64,000 nt of DNA from positions 53,448 through 117,447 of the forward strand of contig DASTBU010000187.1 in assembly GCA_035711845.1 (NCBI GenBank). The letters run 5' to 3'. Made by a program: the position numbers and the translations under genes. The notes under the pieces are model-generated. The model ran no database searches. It was not told the origin of the DNA and was given only the letters and a program-made list of their open reading frames with translations. Each line of letters begins with the position of its first letter. Positions within the stretch are counted from its first letter, which is position 1. Shown in pieces: positions 40,660 to 49,848 of the stretch. This DNA comes from DASTBU01 sp035711845. GTDB lineage: Bacteria > Acidobacteriota > Vicinamibacteria > Vicinamibacterales > 2-12-FULL-66-21.

Positions 40660-40797
40660 CTCCGGGCGCCCTCCTTCGCCCACTCTTTCAGCGCGAGTGT
40701 GCGCACTTCGTGGTGCGCCACGTCAACCAGGCCGCCTCCGCTCCGCAACATCCGGGCATGGGATCTGCACAACGCCGATCCGACCGGGGAGGGGTGT

Positions 40798-41208
40798 ATG
40801 TTCAGGGCACTGTTCAGGCTGGTACTCCTGCTGGTGATATTGGTGGCCGTTGCGGGGTTCTTTCTCGGGTGGTGGGACACCGGCCGTGTGGCGGGAGGGA
40901 GCACTGGCAGGGAGCGCGCGCGCGAGGTTGGGGCTGAAGTGGGCGACCGGGCAGCGGCTGCGGCCAGCCAGGCGAGAGAGACGCTGGGAGACGGAGCGCT
41001 CACCGCGAAGATCAAGTCCAAGATGGCGCTCGACGACACGATCAAAGCCTCCCGCATCAACGTGGACACCACCGATCAGGTCGTGACGCTGACGGGAGGG
41101 GTCGACAACGAAGCCCAGCGGCAGCGCGCGGTTCAGCTTGCCCGCGAAACACAGGGCGTCCGCAACGTCGTGGATCGGCTGACCGTCGGCGCTCGGCAGG
41201 CCCCCTGA
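40798..41208 (+). CDS. BON-domain protein with N-terminal membrane anchor
   Basis: A 136-aa protein. GGGGAGGGG lies just before ATG 40798, which beats the upstream in-frame ATG at 40699. Residues 4-26 form one membrane span (FRLVLLLVILVAVAGFFLGW). After a polar linker comes one BON domain (about 65-132): 'DGALTAKIKSKMALDDTIKA', 'INVDTTDQVVTLTGGVDN' and 'GVRNVVDRLTV'. BON domains bind phospholipid, and proteins such as OsmY and DolP protect the envelope. Confidence 0.85.
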   Translation: MFRALFRLVLLLVILVAVAGFFLGWWDTGRVAGGSTGRERAREVGAEVGDRAAAAASQARETLGDGALTAKIKSKMALDDTIKASRINVDTTDQVVTLTGGVDNEAQRQRAVQLARETQGVRNVVDRLTVGARQAP

Positions 41209-41244
41209 GGCTGGGCCACGGATCGAGCCAGGGCTGCCGGACTC

Positions 41245-41430
41245 TCAGCGCGGCCGCTTGCGGCGCGGGGGCTTCGGGAGAGGGTCTTTCCGAGGCTGCA
41301 GGATGCGCTCGGGTTCTGGGAGCAGCCAGTACTGCCGGCAGATTTGGCAGTAGTATTCGAGCGGATCCCGCGAGGGGAGCACCGCGCGTGAATTGCGGGA
41401 GCCGCAATATGGACACAGAGGGGCTGACAT
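41245..41430 (-). CDS. 61-aa zinc-ribbon-like protein
   Basis: 'MSAPLCPYCGSRNSRAVLPS' and 'DPLEYYCQICRQYW' supply two CxxC pairs, followed by a basic proline-rich tail ('PLPKPPRRKRPR'). This is a compact zinc ribbon with a likely nucleic-acid-binding tail. It is convergent with the BON gene, 36 bp apart. Confidence 0.55.
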   Translation of the reverse strand: MSAPLCPYCGSRNSRAVLPSRDPLEYYCQICRQYWLLPEPERILQPRKDPLPKPPRRKRPR

Positions 41431-41565
41431 TCTTGCTGCACCGGCCCCTCCGGCGGCATCCCGACTATATCAGGTTCCGCTCCCCGACTGGAACTCGACA
41501 GGTGGGGCCGCTCTCGTGAGGAGGGCCGGCCAAACCCGCCTCGGCCCGTCCCTGACCGGCTGGGC

Positions 41566-42342
41566 TCAGCGCTTGATGAGTTTGTAGTCGGCCGGCACTT
41601 CGAAAGTCGAGTCCGGAATACTGTCGGCGGAGACGTCGACAACTTCGCTGGTCATCGTGCTTCCACCCATCTTGCTCATCATGCCGGCCATGGGCCCGCT
41701 GCCCTCGAACTTGATGTTCATCTCCTGGGCGAGCAACACCCCGAGACCGGCGACCTTCCGATACATCGCCGCCATGCCTTTGGCCTGTCCGGGCTGCGCC
41801 CTCGCCACGCGGGGATCGCCGAAGAACAGTCCCTTTTCCGCCGCCGCCTTGTAAAACGCGGTCATGTCGGCCCGCCCGGGTGCATCCTTGGCGAGACACA
41901 CGGGCCCGGACATCACGATCTTCAGCTTTTCGCCGCCGGCCTCCATCGGAACGGACACCTGCATGTCGTGAACGGCGCACGTGAGGCCCGCCACCTGTCG
42001 CGTCTGTCCCGTCGGCGTGATGCTGGCCTGTATGTCGGACTCCGAGATCTTCGCGAGACCGGCGCCGATTGCCGACATGTCGACCACCTCCGCCTCGCGC
42101 TTCTGATGGTTCAGCAAGACCATCTGCCGCGTCGCCGCGTCCATGATGGTGGACGTCTGGACGCCGCCGGTCGTTTGATCCTCGCGCATCTTCATGCCCT
42201 TGATGAACTGAACGCTGCTGCCGGACATGATCGTCCCGACGACCTTGATGTCGTTCTTCTTCTTGAACGTGACGTCAGCCGCGGCTGGCGCCGCCACGAC
42301 TGCCGCCGCGATGCACACACACGCGGCTCGAGCACGTTTCAT
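41566..42342 (-). CDS. Exported DUF4412-like protein
   Basis: A 258-aa protein with a signal peptide ('MKRARAACVCIAAAVVAAPA', cleavage after AAA/ADV). The mature part is beta-rich, with 'IKGMKMREDQTTGGVQTSTI', 'MDAATRQMVLLNHQKREAEV' and a C-terminal 'STFEVPADYKLIKR'. The 'MR.D...STIMD...MxLLNHxKREAEV' layout and the 'FEVPxxYK' end match periplasmic DUF4412-type proteins, which resemble outer-membrane lipoprotein-sorting folds. Function unknown. Confidence 0.7.
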   Translation of the reverse strand: MKRARAACVCIAAAVVAAPAAADVTFKKKNDIKVVGTIMSGSSVQFIKGMKMREDQTTGGVQTSTIMDAATRQMVLLNHQKREAEVVDMSAIGAGLAKISESDIQASITPTGQTRQVAGLTCAVHDMQVSVPMEAGGEKLKIVMSGPVCLAKDAPGRADMTAFYKAAAEKGLFFGDPRVARAQPGQAKGMAAMYRKVAGLGVLLAQEMNIKFEGSGPMAGMMSKMGGSTMTSEVVDVSADSIPDSTFEVPADYKLIKR

Positions 42343-42413
42343 GCGACCTCCAACAAATGGGGAACCCCTCTACTGTCGCAGAGTCGAGGGTGGACCGCAA
42401 CCCACGCCGCCGG

Positions 42414-43673
42414 TCACTGGCCGAAGCGAGGGTTCACCACGCTGCTGAAGATCGAACCGAAGGTGTAGGTCAGACCGAAGGAGAACGAGTACTCGTAGCC
42501 GCTGCTCAGCTCTCGCAGGCGCAGCAGGATTTCTTCCGGTGTGGCGCCGCGGGCCGGCAGGGACACCTGATCCCGGATGCGCGACGCATTCAGCTCCGCC
42601 GATACGGACAGGCCGCGCGCGATCCGCAGAGACACCTCGCCGTCCGCTTCGAGGCGCGACAGCGCCAGGTCGTGAAGATACTGCGACCATTCGACGCGCG
42701 CCTCGAGCGAGCCCCACTGCTCGCGCTGATCGTAGGTGGCCGACAGCTCGTGCTGGACCAGCGTCTCCTCGGTCTTCCCGAACAGTGTCTCCTCGTAGTA
42801 GTTCAACGTTCTGGGTCCGATCGCGTAGAGGATCCGGAGCTGCCTGCGCGTGTACTCGGAATAGGGAAAGACGTTGTATTCAATGGCCGGCTCGGCGCTC
42901 GCGGCGAGGCTGATGTTCTCGAAGGTGGACGACTCGACGTCGCCTCTCGCCCCCGCGGACCAGTGCTCGCCCAGCGCCTTCACGGCCAGCCATCTGAACT
43001 CGCGCTCGCGTCGCTCCACCTCGAGGGGTTCTTCATCCTCCTCGTCGAGATTGAACCGCTCACGCTCGAAGTCGATCTCCGTCCCGAGAGTGATCTTCCA
43101 GTCGGGCGTGATGCGGTCGGCACTCATCGAGCCGCCCAGTTGCATTTCCCGCCTCGATTCCTCGCCGTCGAACGACCCCTCGCCTCGCACGCTGAACACC
43201 CAGTTGTTCCACCGATCGCCGGCGACGGCCGGCCGGGCTTGTTCGGTGCCGAGGTCCACCTCGAGGTCGAGCTGCTGGGGCACGCCGTCCTGGGCGATGA
43301 AGGAGAGCAGCCCGATACGGACGGCGTTCGCGAGCTGACGGCGAATGGTGTCCTCTGAATCGCTGCTGGTGGTAATCGCTTTTGCCGTTCTCTGCGCGCC
43401 ATCGAACCGGCCCGACCCGATGAATTCGGCGGTGTACTCGGTTCCGCCGCTCCCCGTGGAGGTCTGCGTGATGAGCAGGTGGATCTCGGCTTCGGATCGC
43501 TCGCGCACGAAATCGATGAAGGTGATCTCGGACCGCAGGTAGTCCGAAAAACAGTTGCCGCAATCCAGGAACACGCGGAGCTGCCGCCCCGCGGGTGAGG
43601 CGGGTTGCGGCTCCTGGCCGCCAGCCTCCGCTGCGATACCCAGAAGCAGTATCAGGAGGATCGTGAACGACAC
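42414..43673 (-). CDS. Exported outer-membrane beta-barrel-like protein
   Basis: A 419-aa protein with a signal peptide ('MSFTILLILLLGIAAEAGGQ'). The first ~120 mature residues form a soluble part ('LRVFLDCGNCFSDYLRSEIT', 'IHLLITQTSTGSGG'). The remainder alternates in barrel fashion and ends 'FSFGLTYTFGSIFSSVVNPR', with an aromatic-rich terminal strand. The 'FLDCGNCFSDYLR' start is distinctive, but I cannot name its family. It precedes the convergent-free gap before the SMR gene in the same direction. Confidence 0.65.
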   Translation of the reverse strand: MSFTILLILLLGIAAEAGGQEPQPASPAGRQLRVFLDCGNCFSDYLRSEITFIDFVRERSEAEIHLLITQTSTGSGGTEYTAEFIGSGRFDGAQRTAKAITTSSDSEDTIRRQLANAVRIGLLSFIAQDGVPQQLDLEVDLGTEQARPAVAGDRWNNWVFSVRGEGSFDGEESRREMQLGGSMSADRITPDWKITLGTEIDFERERFNLDEEDEEPLEVERREREFRWLAVKALGEHWSAGARGDVESSTFENISLAASAEPAIEYNVFPYSEYTRRQLRILYAIGPRTLNYYEETLFGKTEETLVQHELSATYDQREQWGSLEARVEWSQYLHDLALSRLEADGEVSLRIARGLSVSAELNASRIRDQVSLPARGATPEEILLRLRELSSGYEYSFSFGLTYTFGSIFSSVVNPRFGQ

Positions 43674-43716
43674 GAAGGCTTTCTACGAGCTGGCAGGGCC
43701 GAGCGTTTACCGTCCG

Positions 43717-44031
43717 TCATGACACGCGCAACACGACCACGCCGGCGATGATGAGCATCACGCCAGCGACTCGCGGAAACGTCAGCGGATCGTCGAAGAG
43801 ATAGATACCGAGCACGGCGGTCCCGGCGGCGCCGATCCCCGTCCACACGGCGTAGGCCGTGCCGATTGGCAGGCCGCGGGCTGCCCAGGCGAGCAATGCA
43901 AGGCTCGCTGCCATCGAGACGACCGTCCACATACTTGGCCAGAACCTCGTGAAGCCCTGCGTGTACTTCAGGCCAATGGCCCAGCCGACCTCGAAGAGTG
44001 CCGCCGCGATCAGCATCGGCCACGACGTCAC
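43717..44031 (-). CDS. SMR-family exporter (SugE/Gdx-like)
   Basis: A 104-aa four-span membrane protein. Glu14 in 'IAAALFEVGWAIGLKYTQGF' is the SMR proton/substrate-coupling residue. 'GLPIGTAYAVWTGIGAAGTA' and 'GIYLFDDPLTFPRVAGVMLI' match spans 3 and 4. The 'GWAIGLKYTQGFTRFWPS' pattern is that of SugE/Gdx proteins, which export guanidinium, rather than EmrE. The ATG overlaps the stop of the upstream phosphatase gene by 4 bp; no guanidine riboswitch can be placed there. Confidence 0.85.
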   Translation of the reverse strand: MTSWPMLIAAALFEVGWAIGLKYTQGFTRFWPSMWTVVSMAASLALLAWAARGLPIGTAYAVWTGIGAAGTAVLGIYLFDDPLTFPRVAGVMLIIAGVVVLRVS

Positions 44032-46070
44032 TCCTGGATCCTCAACGCCATCATCGTAGCGTCATCGAAGGGTTCGGCGTTTCCGCGGAATGTCCGGACG
44101 GAAGCCTCCACCTGCTCGAGCACCCGGTCGATGCCTTCGCTGTGAACGGTCTCGAGGAGCGATTGGAGTTCGTCGGCGCCGAACATATCCGATCGCTCGT
44201 TCTCCGTCTCGACGAGGCCGTCGGTATAGAAGAACAGCAGATCGCCCCGTCCGATGTCCACGGTCGATTGCTCATAGCCCTGGCCAGGATAGAGCGCGAT
44301 GGGCATGCCGGTGGAGGACAGCGGCTGGATCCCGCCGCGGGACCGCAGGAGGAACTGGGGGTTGTGGCCGGCGTTGACGTACAGCAGGATTCCGCGGTCC
44401 ACGTCGAGAATGCCGAGAAACAGCGTGATGTACACGCCGCCGGGCGTGGTGGCGTCGATCTCGCGGTCGAGGCCGTCGGCGAGTCGCGCGAGGTCGGTTT
44501 GAAGCGGCAGCCTCGCGCTCAGGGTCGCTTGCACGTTGGCCATCAGGAGCGCCGCGCTCACGCCCTTCCCGGACACATCGCCCACCAGGAGCGCCAGGCG
44601 TCCATCCGGCAACGCGAAGTAGTTGAAGAAGTCGCCGCCCACTTCCCGTGCCGGGATCGACACGCCCTTGATCTCTGCCGCGCCAAGCCGCAGCCGCTTG
44701 CGTGGCAGCATCTCGGTCTGTATCAACCTGGACAGCTCGAGCTCGCGCCGCAGGCGCTCCTGCTCCACAACGAGCGCCTGATGGCGCTCGAGATCGGCAG
44801 CCATGCTGTTGAAGGCCACCGCCAGCGCGCCGAACTCGTCCTTCGACCTGACCGGCACGCGCGCCTTGAAGTCGCCGCCGGCGAGCTGCCGAACGCCTTC
44901 GCTGAGCGACGAGACGTCCTGTGTCATGCGATGTGAAATAGGGACGATGCCGATGCAGGCGAGCGCGATCACGCCGAGGCCGATGAAGAGATTGCGCCAC
45001 GACGTCCGGCGGATCTCGCGCAGCGATTCGCCGATGGGCCGCGCGATGCCGAACACGAGCCCGGTGGGATCTTTGCGCGCCACCACGATCCAGTCCTCGA
45101 TGCGCCGCGGATCGCCGGTCGCCGCGCGCTGCGCCGCCTCGGCGATGCCCAGCCGATCCAGCGTCGACCTGTGGATGGGATCGGGGGTATACAGGGCGCC
45201 GCGCTGATCGATCGCGAACGGGATCTCACCCTGATCGCGACGCGCCAGGGCGAGCACGGAGCCCAGCGTCCGATCGAGGTTCATGAACGCGTTCGCCTTG
45301 CCGACGACCTTTCCCTGCTTCTTGACCGGGACCTGAATCTGCCGGCCGCGGAACTCCATCTGCAGCCGATCGGCCTCCTTCTTCAAGGCAGCAGCCGTTT
45401 CGCGGGAGATCGCGGCGGTCAGCGCTTCGATCGCTTCGGTTGCCGGACCGCCGGTCCCCAGGGCGCCGTCGATGATCGTGGCGACATCTACGCCCGCGGC
45501 CGATGCGCCGGCCACCGCGGCGCGGCGCGCCTCCTGGATCGCTTTCGGGATGTCCACCACGATGACACCTGGCGGCCGGGGGGGCAGGGGAGGTGCGCCC
45601 GGCTGCACCCGGCCTGGTGGTGGCGGGAGCGGCGGTTGGATCGAGGTCACGCCCGGCACCGGGGCCGCGCCCGGCGCATGAGCCGCGGAGGGCGTAGAGC
45701 CACCCTCCGGTCCGGGGCCCGTGGTGGCGTCCAGGACCTCGTCGGCAGAAGGACCCATGGGGTGGAACTCGACGCGGTCCACGAGCTCTGCCGCATCCCC
45801 CAGCATCGGCGCCAGACGGGCCTGGAGCCGTTCGGGGCTCGGGTTCGCCGGATCCGCGGCCGACGCAAAAATCTGATCCATGCGCCGGCCAACCGCGGCC
45901 GTCACGAGCTCCATGCGCCGGCCCAGCTCCGAGGCGGTTTGCGCCGACTCCCGCTCGGCCGCCCGCTCGAACGCGTTCACCGACGACGCATACCAGAATG
46001 CGGTGATGGCACTGAGCGGTACGACCGAGAGACAGAGGAACGCAATGATGAGACGCGTACGAAGCGACAT
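44028..46070 (-). CDS. Membrane-bound RsbU-type PP2C phosphatase with HAMP domain
   Basis: A 680-aa protein. An N-terminal span (about 7-28) and a second span (about 352-375) enclose an extracytoplasmic region with a proline-rich insert ('PPLPPPPGRVQPGAPPLPP'). A HAMP linker follows ('SLSEGVRQLAGGDFKARVPV'), then a SpoIIE/RsbU phosphatase domain: 'EVGGDFFNYFALPDGRLALL', 'VGDVSGKGVSAALLMANVQA', 'YVNAGHNPQFLL' and 'LLFFYTDGLVETEN'. Such enzymes dephosphorylate anti-sigma antagonists. No RsbV/RsbW-like genes occur in the window. The gene is coupled to the SMR exporter gene. Confidence 0.9.
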   Translation of the reverse strand: MSLRTRLIIAFLCLSVVPLSAITAFWYASSVNAFERAAERESAQTASELGRRMELVTAAVGRRMDQIFASAADPANPSPERLQARLAPMLGDAAELVDRVEFHPMGPSADEVLDATTGPGPEGGSTPSAAHAPGAAPVPGVTSIQPPLPPPPGRVQPGAPPLPPRPPGVIVVDIPKAIQEARRAAVAGASAAGVDVATIIDGALGTGGPATEAIEALTAAISRETAAALKKEADRLQMEFRGRQIQVPVKKQGKVVGKANAFMNLDRTLGSVLALARRDQGEIPFAIDQRGALYTPDPIHRSTLDRLGIAEAAQRAATGDPRRIEDWIVVARKDPTGLVFGIARPIGESLREIRRTSWRNLFIGLGVIALACIGIVPISHRMTQDVSSLSEGVRQLAGGDFKARVPVRSKDEFGALAVAFNSMAADLERHQALVVEQERLRRELELSRLIQTEMLPRKRLRLGAAEIKGVSIPAREVGGDFFNYFALPDGRLALLVGDVSGKGVSAALLMANVQATLSARLPLQTDLARLADGLDREIDATTPGGVYITLFLGILDVDRGILLYVNAGHNPQFLLRSRGGIQPLSSTGMPIALYPGQGYEQSTVDIGRGDLLFFYTDGLVETENERSDMFGADELQSLLETVHSEGIDRVLEQVEASVRTFRGNAEPFDDATMMALRIQE

Positions 46071-46143
46071 GGCAACCTGCCCTTCAGCGGCAGTCTAGCG
46101 CAGGTGTATGCTGAGAGGCCAAGCTCACGAGGAGAAGCCGAAC

Positions 46144-46866
46144 GTGAAACGCACCGCACTGTCAATGTCCCTTGCCTGCCTGCTTGCCGCCGGCGCCCAG
46201 GGCAGCCGGGCTGCCCAGGACGACGACAAGGAAGTGGACCGCCTGAAGAATGCCGCCGTGGTCCTCGATGAGATCTTCGGAATGCCTGATGGCATCCCGA
46301 AGGAGCTGCTCGACCGCGCCGAGTGCGTGATCGTCTTCCCGTCGGTCAAAAAACTTGCAGTCGGCATCGGCGGGAGCTACGGACGAGGGGCGATCGCGTG
46401 CCGCGGCGGCGCCAGGTTCGACGGTCCCTGGTCGGCGCCAGCCATGTTCGCGCTCGAGGGCGGCAGCATCGGCTTTCAGCTCGGCGGCCAGGCAACGGAC
46501 TTCGTGCTGCTCGTCATGAACCAACGCGGGGCAGAATCCGTGATGGGGAGCAAGGTCAAGCTCGGCGCCGACGCCTCGGCAGCGGCCGGCCCGAAGGGAA
46601 GGAACGCGGGCGCCGCGACCGACATCGTGATGCGCGCCGAGATCCTCACGTATTCGCGAGCCAGGGGACTGTTCGCGGGCGTGTCGCTCGAAGGATCCAC
46701 CCTGCGTTCGGACAGCGGCGCCAATCGGAACCTCTACGGCCGCGAGCTCGACGCCAGGCAGATCGTTCGCGAGAAAGCCGTCGCGGTCCCAAAGTCGGGA
46801 CAACCCCTCGTCGATCTGCTGAACAGGCGCTCGCCAAAGAACATCTCGGACAAGGCTGACGGTTGA
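46144..46866 (+). CDS. SYLF-domain (Ysc84-type) lipid-binding protein
   Basis: A 240-aa exported protein with signal peptide ('ALSMSLACLLAAGAQGSRA'). GTG 46144 is used because GAGGAG lies 9-14 bp upstream; an ATG at 46108 would add a non-signal extension. The SYLF domain is evident: 'RLKNAAVVLDEIF', 'AECVIVFPSVKKLAVGIGGS', 'GRGAIACR', 'GGSIGFQLGGQATDFVLLVM' and 'ILTYSRARGLFAGVSLEGST'. SYLF domains bind phosphoinositides in eukaryotes; in bacteria these are periplasmic proteins of unsettled role. Confidence 0.87.
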   Translation: MKRTALSMSLACLLAAGAQGSRAAQDDDKEVDRLKNAAVVLDEIFGMPDGIPKELLDRAECVIVFPSVKKLAVGIGGSYGRGAIACRGGARFDGPWSAPAMFALEGGSIGFQLGGQATDFVLLVMNQRGAESVMGSKVKLGADASAAAGPKGRNAGAATDIVMRAEILTYSRARGLFAGVSLEGSTLRSDSGANRNLYGRELDARQIVREKAVAVPKSGQPLVDLLNRRSPKNISDKADG

Positions 46867-46878
46867 CGAAGGCGGCTG

Positions 46879-47265
46879 TCAGCCTTCAGCCTTTGGGAAT
46901 GGCTGCGGTTTGTGGCGGCCGTCGCCCAGAATTATCTTGACCGTCCGCGAAAAGAGGCCGGCTTCGGGCGCAGGCTCAGCCTTGCGGGCGGGCTGCTTCG
47001 ACGCTGGCCCGGAAACCGTCCTCCAGGCTGCGCCGCGCCGTAATGGCCGCGAATCCACATCCCCGGATGTCCTTCGCCGGGCAGGGGGCGAAGGAGTCGT
47101 GACTGGAATTCGGACGATCTGCTGTTCGATCCGAACACGCTCGGCCTCGCGGGCCTGGGCGGGCGCGGCGGTCCATCGACGGACCGGAGTGCTCGCCCGC
47201 TGCGCCAGGCCGAAGATCGCCACGGCTGTGGCAGCCGACAACAGGGTGAAATGACGCCAGGTCAT
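46879..47265 (-). CDS. Hypothetical exported or anchored protein
   Basis: A 128-aa protein starting at ATG 47265 with a hydrophobic N-terminus ('MTWRHFTLLSAATAVAIFGL'). The rest is basic, Ala/Pro/Arg-rich and likely disordered ('TPSPPARRRTSGD', 'ASKQPARKAEPAPEAG'), ending 'LFSRTVKIILGDGRHKPQPF'. No ribosome-binding site is visible. It is convergent with the SYLF gene 12 bp away. Low-complexity composition makes it a tentative gene. Confidence 0.45.
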   Translation of the reverse strand: MTWRHFTLLSAATAVAIFGLAQRASTPVRRWTAAPAQAREAERVRIEQQIVRIPVTTPSPPARRRTSGDVDSRPLRRGAAWRTVSGPASKQPARKAEPAPEAGLFSRTVKIILGDGRHKPQPFPKAEG

Positions 47266-47338
47266 CGGGGGAGGAGACCAGCGAGGATCGTGCCAGAGGC
47301 ACTGACGTGCTTGGCGCGCTCTCATGCTAACTTGAGCC

Positions 47339-47902
47339 ATGCATCCCTGGCACGACAGTTACGTGGACGACGCACTGGTCGAAGCGGCGTTTCCGGTGAT
47401 TATCGAGGTGCCGAAAGGCAGCAAGAACAAGTACGAGCTGGACAAGGAGACAGGTCTCCTCAGGCTGGATCGCGTCCTCTACAGCGCCGTCCATTATCCG
47501 GCCGACTACGGCTTTATCCCGCGGACGTTCTGTGACGACGGCGATCCGCTCGATGCACTGGTCCTCAGCCAGGAGCCGGTTCATCCGCTGACGATCGTCG
47601 AGGCCCGGGCGATCGGGGTCATGCGCATGCGCGACGAAAAGGGCATCGACGACAAGATCGTCGCCGTCAGCGTCCGCGATCCCGCCTTTGCCGAATACAC
47701 CGACAAGAGCCAGCTGCCAGCGCACATGCTGCGCGAAATCCGTCGCTTCTTCGAGGACTACAAGGTCCTGGAACACAAGCAGGTCATCGTCGAAGACATG
47801 CTCGGCGTCAGCGACGCGGTGCGCATCATCCGGGAGGCGCTCGACCTGTATCGCAAGCTGCGGCGCGGCGAGCTGGTGAAATCCGGACCGCCTCAGGCTT
47901 GA
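47339..47902 (+). CDS. ppa: Inorganic pyrophosphatase (family I)
   Basis: A 187-aa soluble enzyme that hydrolyses pyrophosphate to phosphate, driving biosynthetic reactions. The signature is complete: 'VIIEVPKGSKNKYELDKETG', 'LDRVLYSAVHYPADYGFIPR' and 'CDDGDPLDALVLSQEPVHPL' with the three metal-binding Asp. Later 'DDKIVAVSVRDP' and 'HFFEDYK'-like 'RRFFEDYKVLEHK' also fit. A stem AACTCCC / GGGAGTT follows 39 bp after the stop. Confidence 0.95.
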   Translation: MHPWHDSYVDDALVEAAFPVIIEVPKGSKNKYELDKETGLLRLDRVLYSAVHYPADYGFIPRTFCDDGDPLDALVLSQEPVHPLTIVEARAIGVMRMRDEKGIDDKIVAVSVRDPAFAEYTDKSQLPAHMLREIRRFFEDYKVLEHKQVIVEDMLGVSDAVRIIREALDLYRKLRRGELVKSGPPQA

Positions 47903-47940
47903 CTCCGGCTCGGTGACCTCAATCGCTCAACCTCAGTGCC

Positions 47941-47965
47941 AACTCCCTGGGAGAACAGGGGAGTT
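47941..47965 (+). terminator. Hairpin after ppa
   Basis: AACTCCC tgggagaacagg GGGAGTT gives a 7-bp stem 39 bp after the ppa stop. No T-run follows; it passes into a heptamer-like purine-rich stretch (GGAGTTG, AGAATTG, GAAGTTG, GGGAGTC). Confidence 0.3.
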
Positions 47966-48108
47966 GAGAATTGGAAGTTGGGGAGTCGTCATGAGCGGGG
48001 CACACCCGTCGAATCACAATCGGCGCGTGACGCGCCCGTTGTCTGAGCAATTGGCGGTTGGGAGTTTACGTTGACCATCGCCCGGACGGCTGTAAACTGA
48101 GGCCCAAT

Positions 48109-49266
48109 GTGAGCGACGAGGCCGAGGAGATTGATCGCCTGATCACCGAGCTGAACGCGACGGCGGAGCCGGCGCTCGGCTCGAAGGTGGCACGCGGCGA
48201 CGTCGCACGGCTCGAAGCCTGGCTCGGGTTTCTTGCCGCGCGCGGCGGCAGCGACCTCTTGCTCGTGGGAGGAGGCCCACCTGCCCTGCGGCTCGACGGG
48301 AAGGTGGTGCGCCTTGCCGAAGGGCCGCTCGATGGCGTCGACATCGAAGAGGCCATCCTGCCGGCCATGGCTCCGCACGCGCAGCGTCACTATCGGCAGG
48401 CAGGCATTGCAGACAGTTCGTTCCGGATTGCAGGTGTCGGGCGGTTCCGGATCAACCTGCACCGCGAACGCGGGAGGGCCGCCGCGGCGGTGCGAATGCT
48501 TCCGACGCGCGTCCCGCGGCTTTCGAGCCTGAACCTTCCTCCCTCGGTGGAGCTTCTCGCGCAGCTGCCTCGTGGGCTGGTCCTGGTCGGCGGTCCCACG
48601 GGCTCCGGCAAGACCACGACGCTTGCCGCCATCGTCGACGACATCAACCGCCGCGACGCCCGCCACATCGTCACCATCGAGGACCCAATCGAGTACGAGC
48701 ATCAGCATCAGGGGAGCCTGATCGAGCAGGTTGAAATAGGGATCGATGCGCCGGATTTCCCGACCGCACTGCGGGCGGCGCTCCGCCAGGCGCCCGATGT
48801 GCTCGTGGTCGGCGAGATGCGCGATCCCGAGACGATGAAGATTGCGCTCGCAGCCGCGGAGACGGGCCACCTGGTCCTGTCCACGGTGCATACGACGGAC
48901 GCGCCGTCGGCCGTGGCCAGGGTGGCGGATTCGTTTCCCGTCGAGCGGCAGAACACGATCAGGCAGGAACTGGCGATGGCGCTCGCTGCGGTCGTGACGC
49001 AGACACTGCTCCCCCGGCAGGGCGGCGGCCTGGTGCCTGCGGCGGAGATCCTGGTCGTGGGGTACGGGGCGCGGCAGCACATTCGCAAGAACGCGCTCCA
49101 GCATCTTCATCAGGAGATCACGATCACACGCCGCGCCGGGTCGGTCACGCTCGAGGAGTCGCTCGCGAAGCTCGTGAAGGAAGGGCTCGTGGATTGGCGG
49201 GACGCACACGCGCGCGCCGTACACACCCAGGAGTTCGAGCAGCTCGCACCGCGGTGCGATGGCTGA
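48109..49266 (+). CDS. PilT/PilU-like twitching ATPase
   Basis: A 385-aa AAA+ secretion-type ATPase. GTG 48109 is used as start. Walker A 'GGPTGSGKTTTLAAI' (about residue 162), Asp box 'VTIEDPIEYEHQHQGSLIEQ', 'TALRAALRQAPDVLVVGEMR' with 'DPETMKIALAAAETGHLVLS' and His box 'TVHTTDAP' match PilT. The first 45 residues are an extra acidic segment and the N-terminal PAS-like domain 'GGSDLLLVGGGPPALRLDGK' lacks the usual HxS signature. PilT-type ATPases power pilus retraction. No other pilus genes are in the window. Confidence 0.85.
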   Translation: MSDEAEEIDRLITELNATAEPALGSKVARGDVARLEAWLGFLAARGGSDLLLVGGGPPALRLDGKVVRLAEGPLDGVDIEEAILPAMAPHAQRHYRQAGIADSSFRIAGVGRFRINLHRERGRAAAAVRMLPTRVPRLSSLNLPPSVELLAQLPRGLVLVGGPTGSGKTTTLAAIVDDINRRDARHIVTIEDPIEYEHQHQGSLIEQVEIGIDAPDFPTALRAALRQAPDVLVVGEMRDPETMKIALAAAETGHLVLSTVHTTDAPSAVARVADSFPVERQNTIRQELAMALAAVVTQTLLPRQGGGLVPAAEILVVGYGARQHIRKNALQHLHQEITITRRAGSVTLEESLAKLVKEGLVDWRDAHARAVHTQEFEQLAPRCDG

Positions 49267-49453
49267 GAGGGAGAGCCGATCTCAATTCTCGGGGGTCAGG
49301 ACCCGTTTCGTTACCGAGGATTCGGAAGTTGCCCAGTTCGGCACGTCCGGCTCGGCCGTTTTCGGGCACGAATGATGCTAATTGCAGGTCCGGGGAGTGG
49401 TGCCTGCCGCGCAACGCGCCGCGCTCGTGCAGCTAATCGCAGGGAGGAATGTG

Positions 49454-49843
49454 ATGGTCAAGTGTCGGCGTCTGTTAGCGGTGTCTCTGGCAATTCTGAT
49501 GATGGCCCCCGTCGCCCACGCGCAGCAGCACGCGGTCGATAGGAGCGCTCTCGAACAGGCGGTCCAGCAGCGAGTTGCCGAACAGCAGGCGGATCGGGAT
49601 GCGATCAGATCGCTGCTTCGCCGCAGCGAGGTCAGGGAGATCGCTCAGAGCGCCGGACTCTCGCTCGAGAAGGCCGAGGCCGCCGTGTCCGCCCTCGACG
49701 GCGACGACCTGCGCGAGCTGGCCGGCCAGGCACGCCAGGTCCAGAACGGCCTCGCGGGGGGCGCCTCGACAATCGTGATTTCCACGACCACGATCATCAT
49801 CGTCCTGCTCATCGTGATCCTGATCGTGCTGATCGCCGACTGA
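49454..49843 (+). CDS. PA2779-like small exported protein
   Basis: A 129-aa protein with signal peptide ('LLAVSLAILMMAPVAHAQQ'), ATG 49454 placed 6 bp after AGGGAGG. The middle is helical and charged ('RSALEQAVQQRVAEQQADRD', 'LRELAGQARQVQNGLAGGAS'), and the C-terminus is a single very hydrophobic helix ('TIIIVLLIVILIVLIAD'). This matches PA2779-family proteins, found beside PA2778-type C39 peptidase genes, as here with 5 bp spacing. Function is unknown. Confidence 0.75.
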   Translation: MVKCRRLLAVSLAILMMAPVAHAQQHAVDRSALEQAVQQRVAEQQADRDAIRSLLRRSEVREIAQSAGLSLEKAEAAVSALDGDDLRELAGQARQVQNGLAGGASTIVISTTTIIIVLLIVILIVLIAD

Positions 49844-49848
49844 CGCGC

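Noticed and set aside
43717..44031. A guanidine riboswitch controlling the SugE/Gdx-like gene
   Set aside because: The gene overlaps the upstream phosphatase gene by 4 bp, leaving no leader, and no guanidine-aptamer motif was seen.
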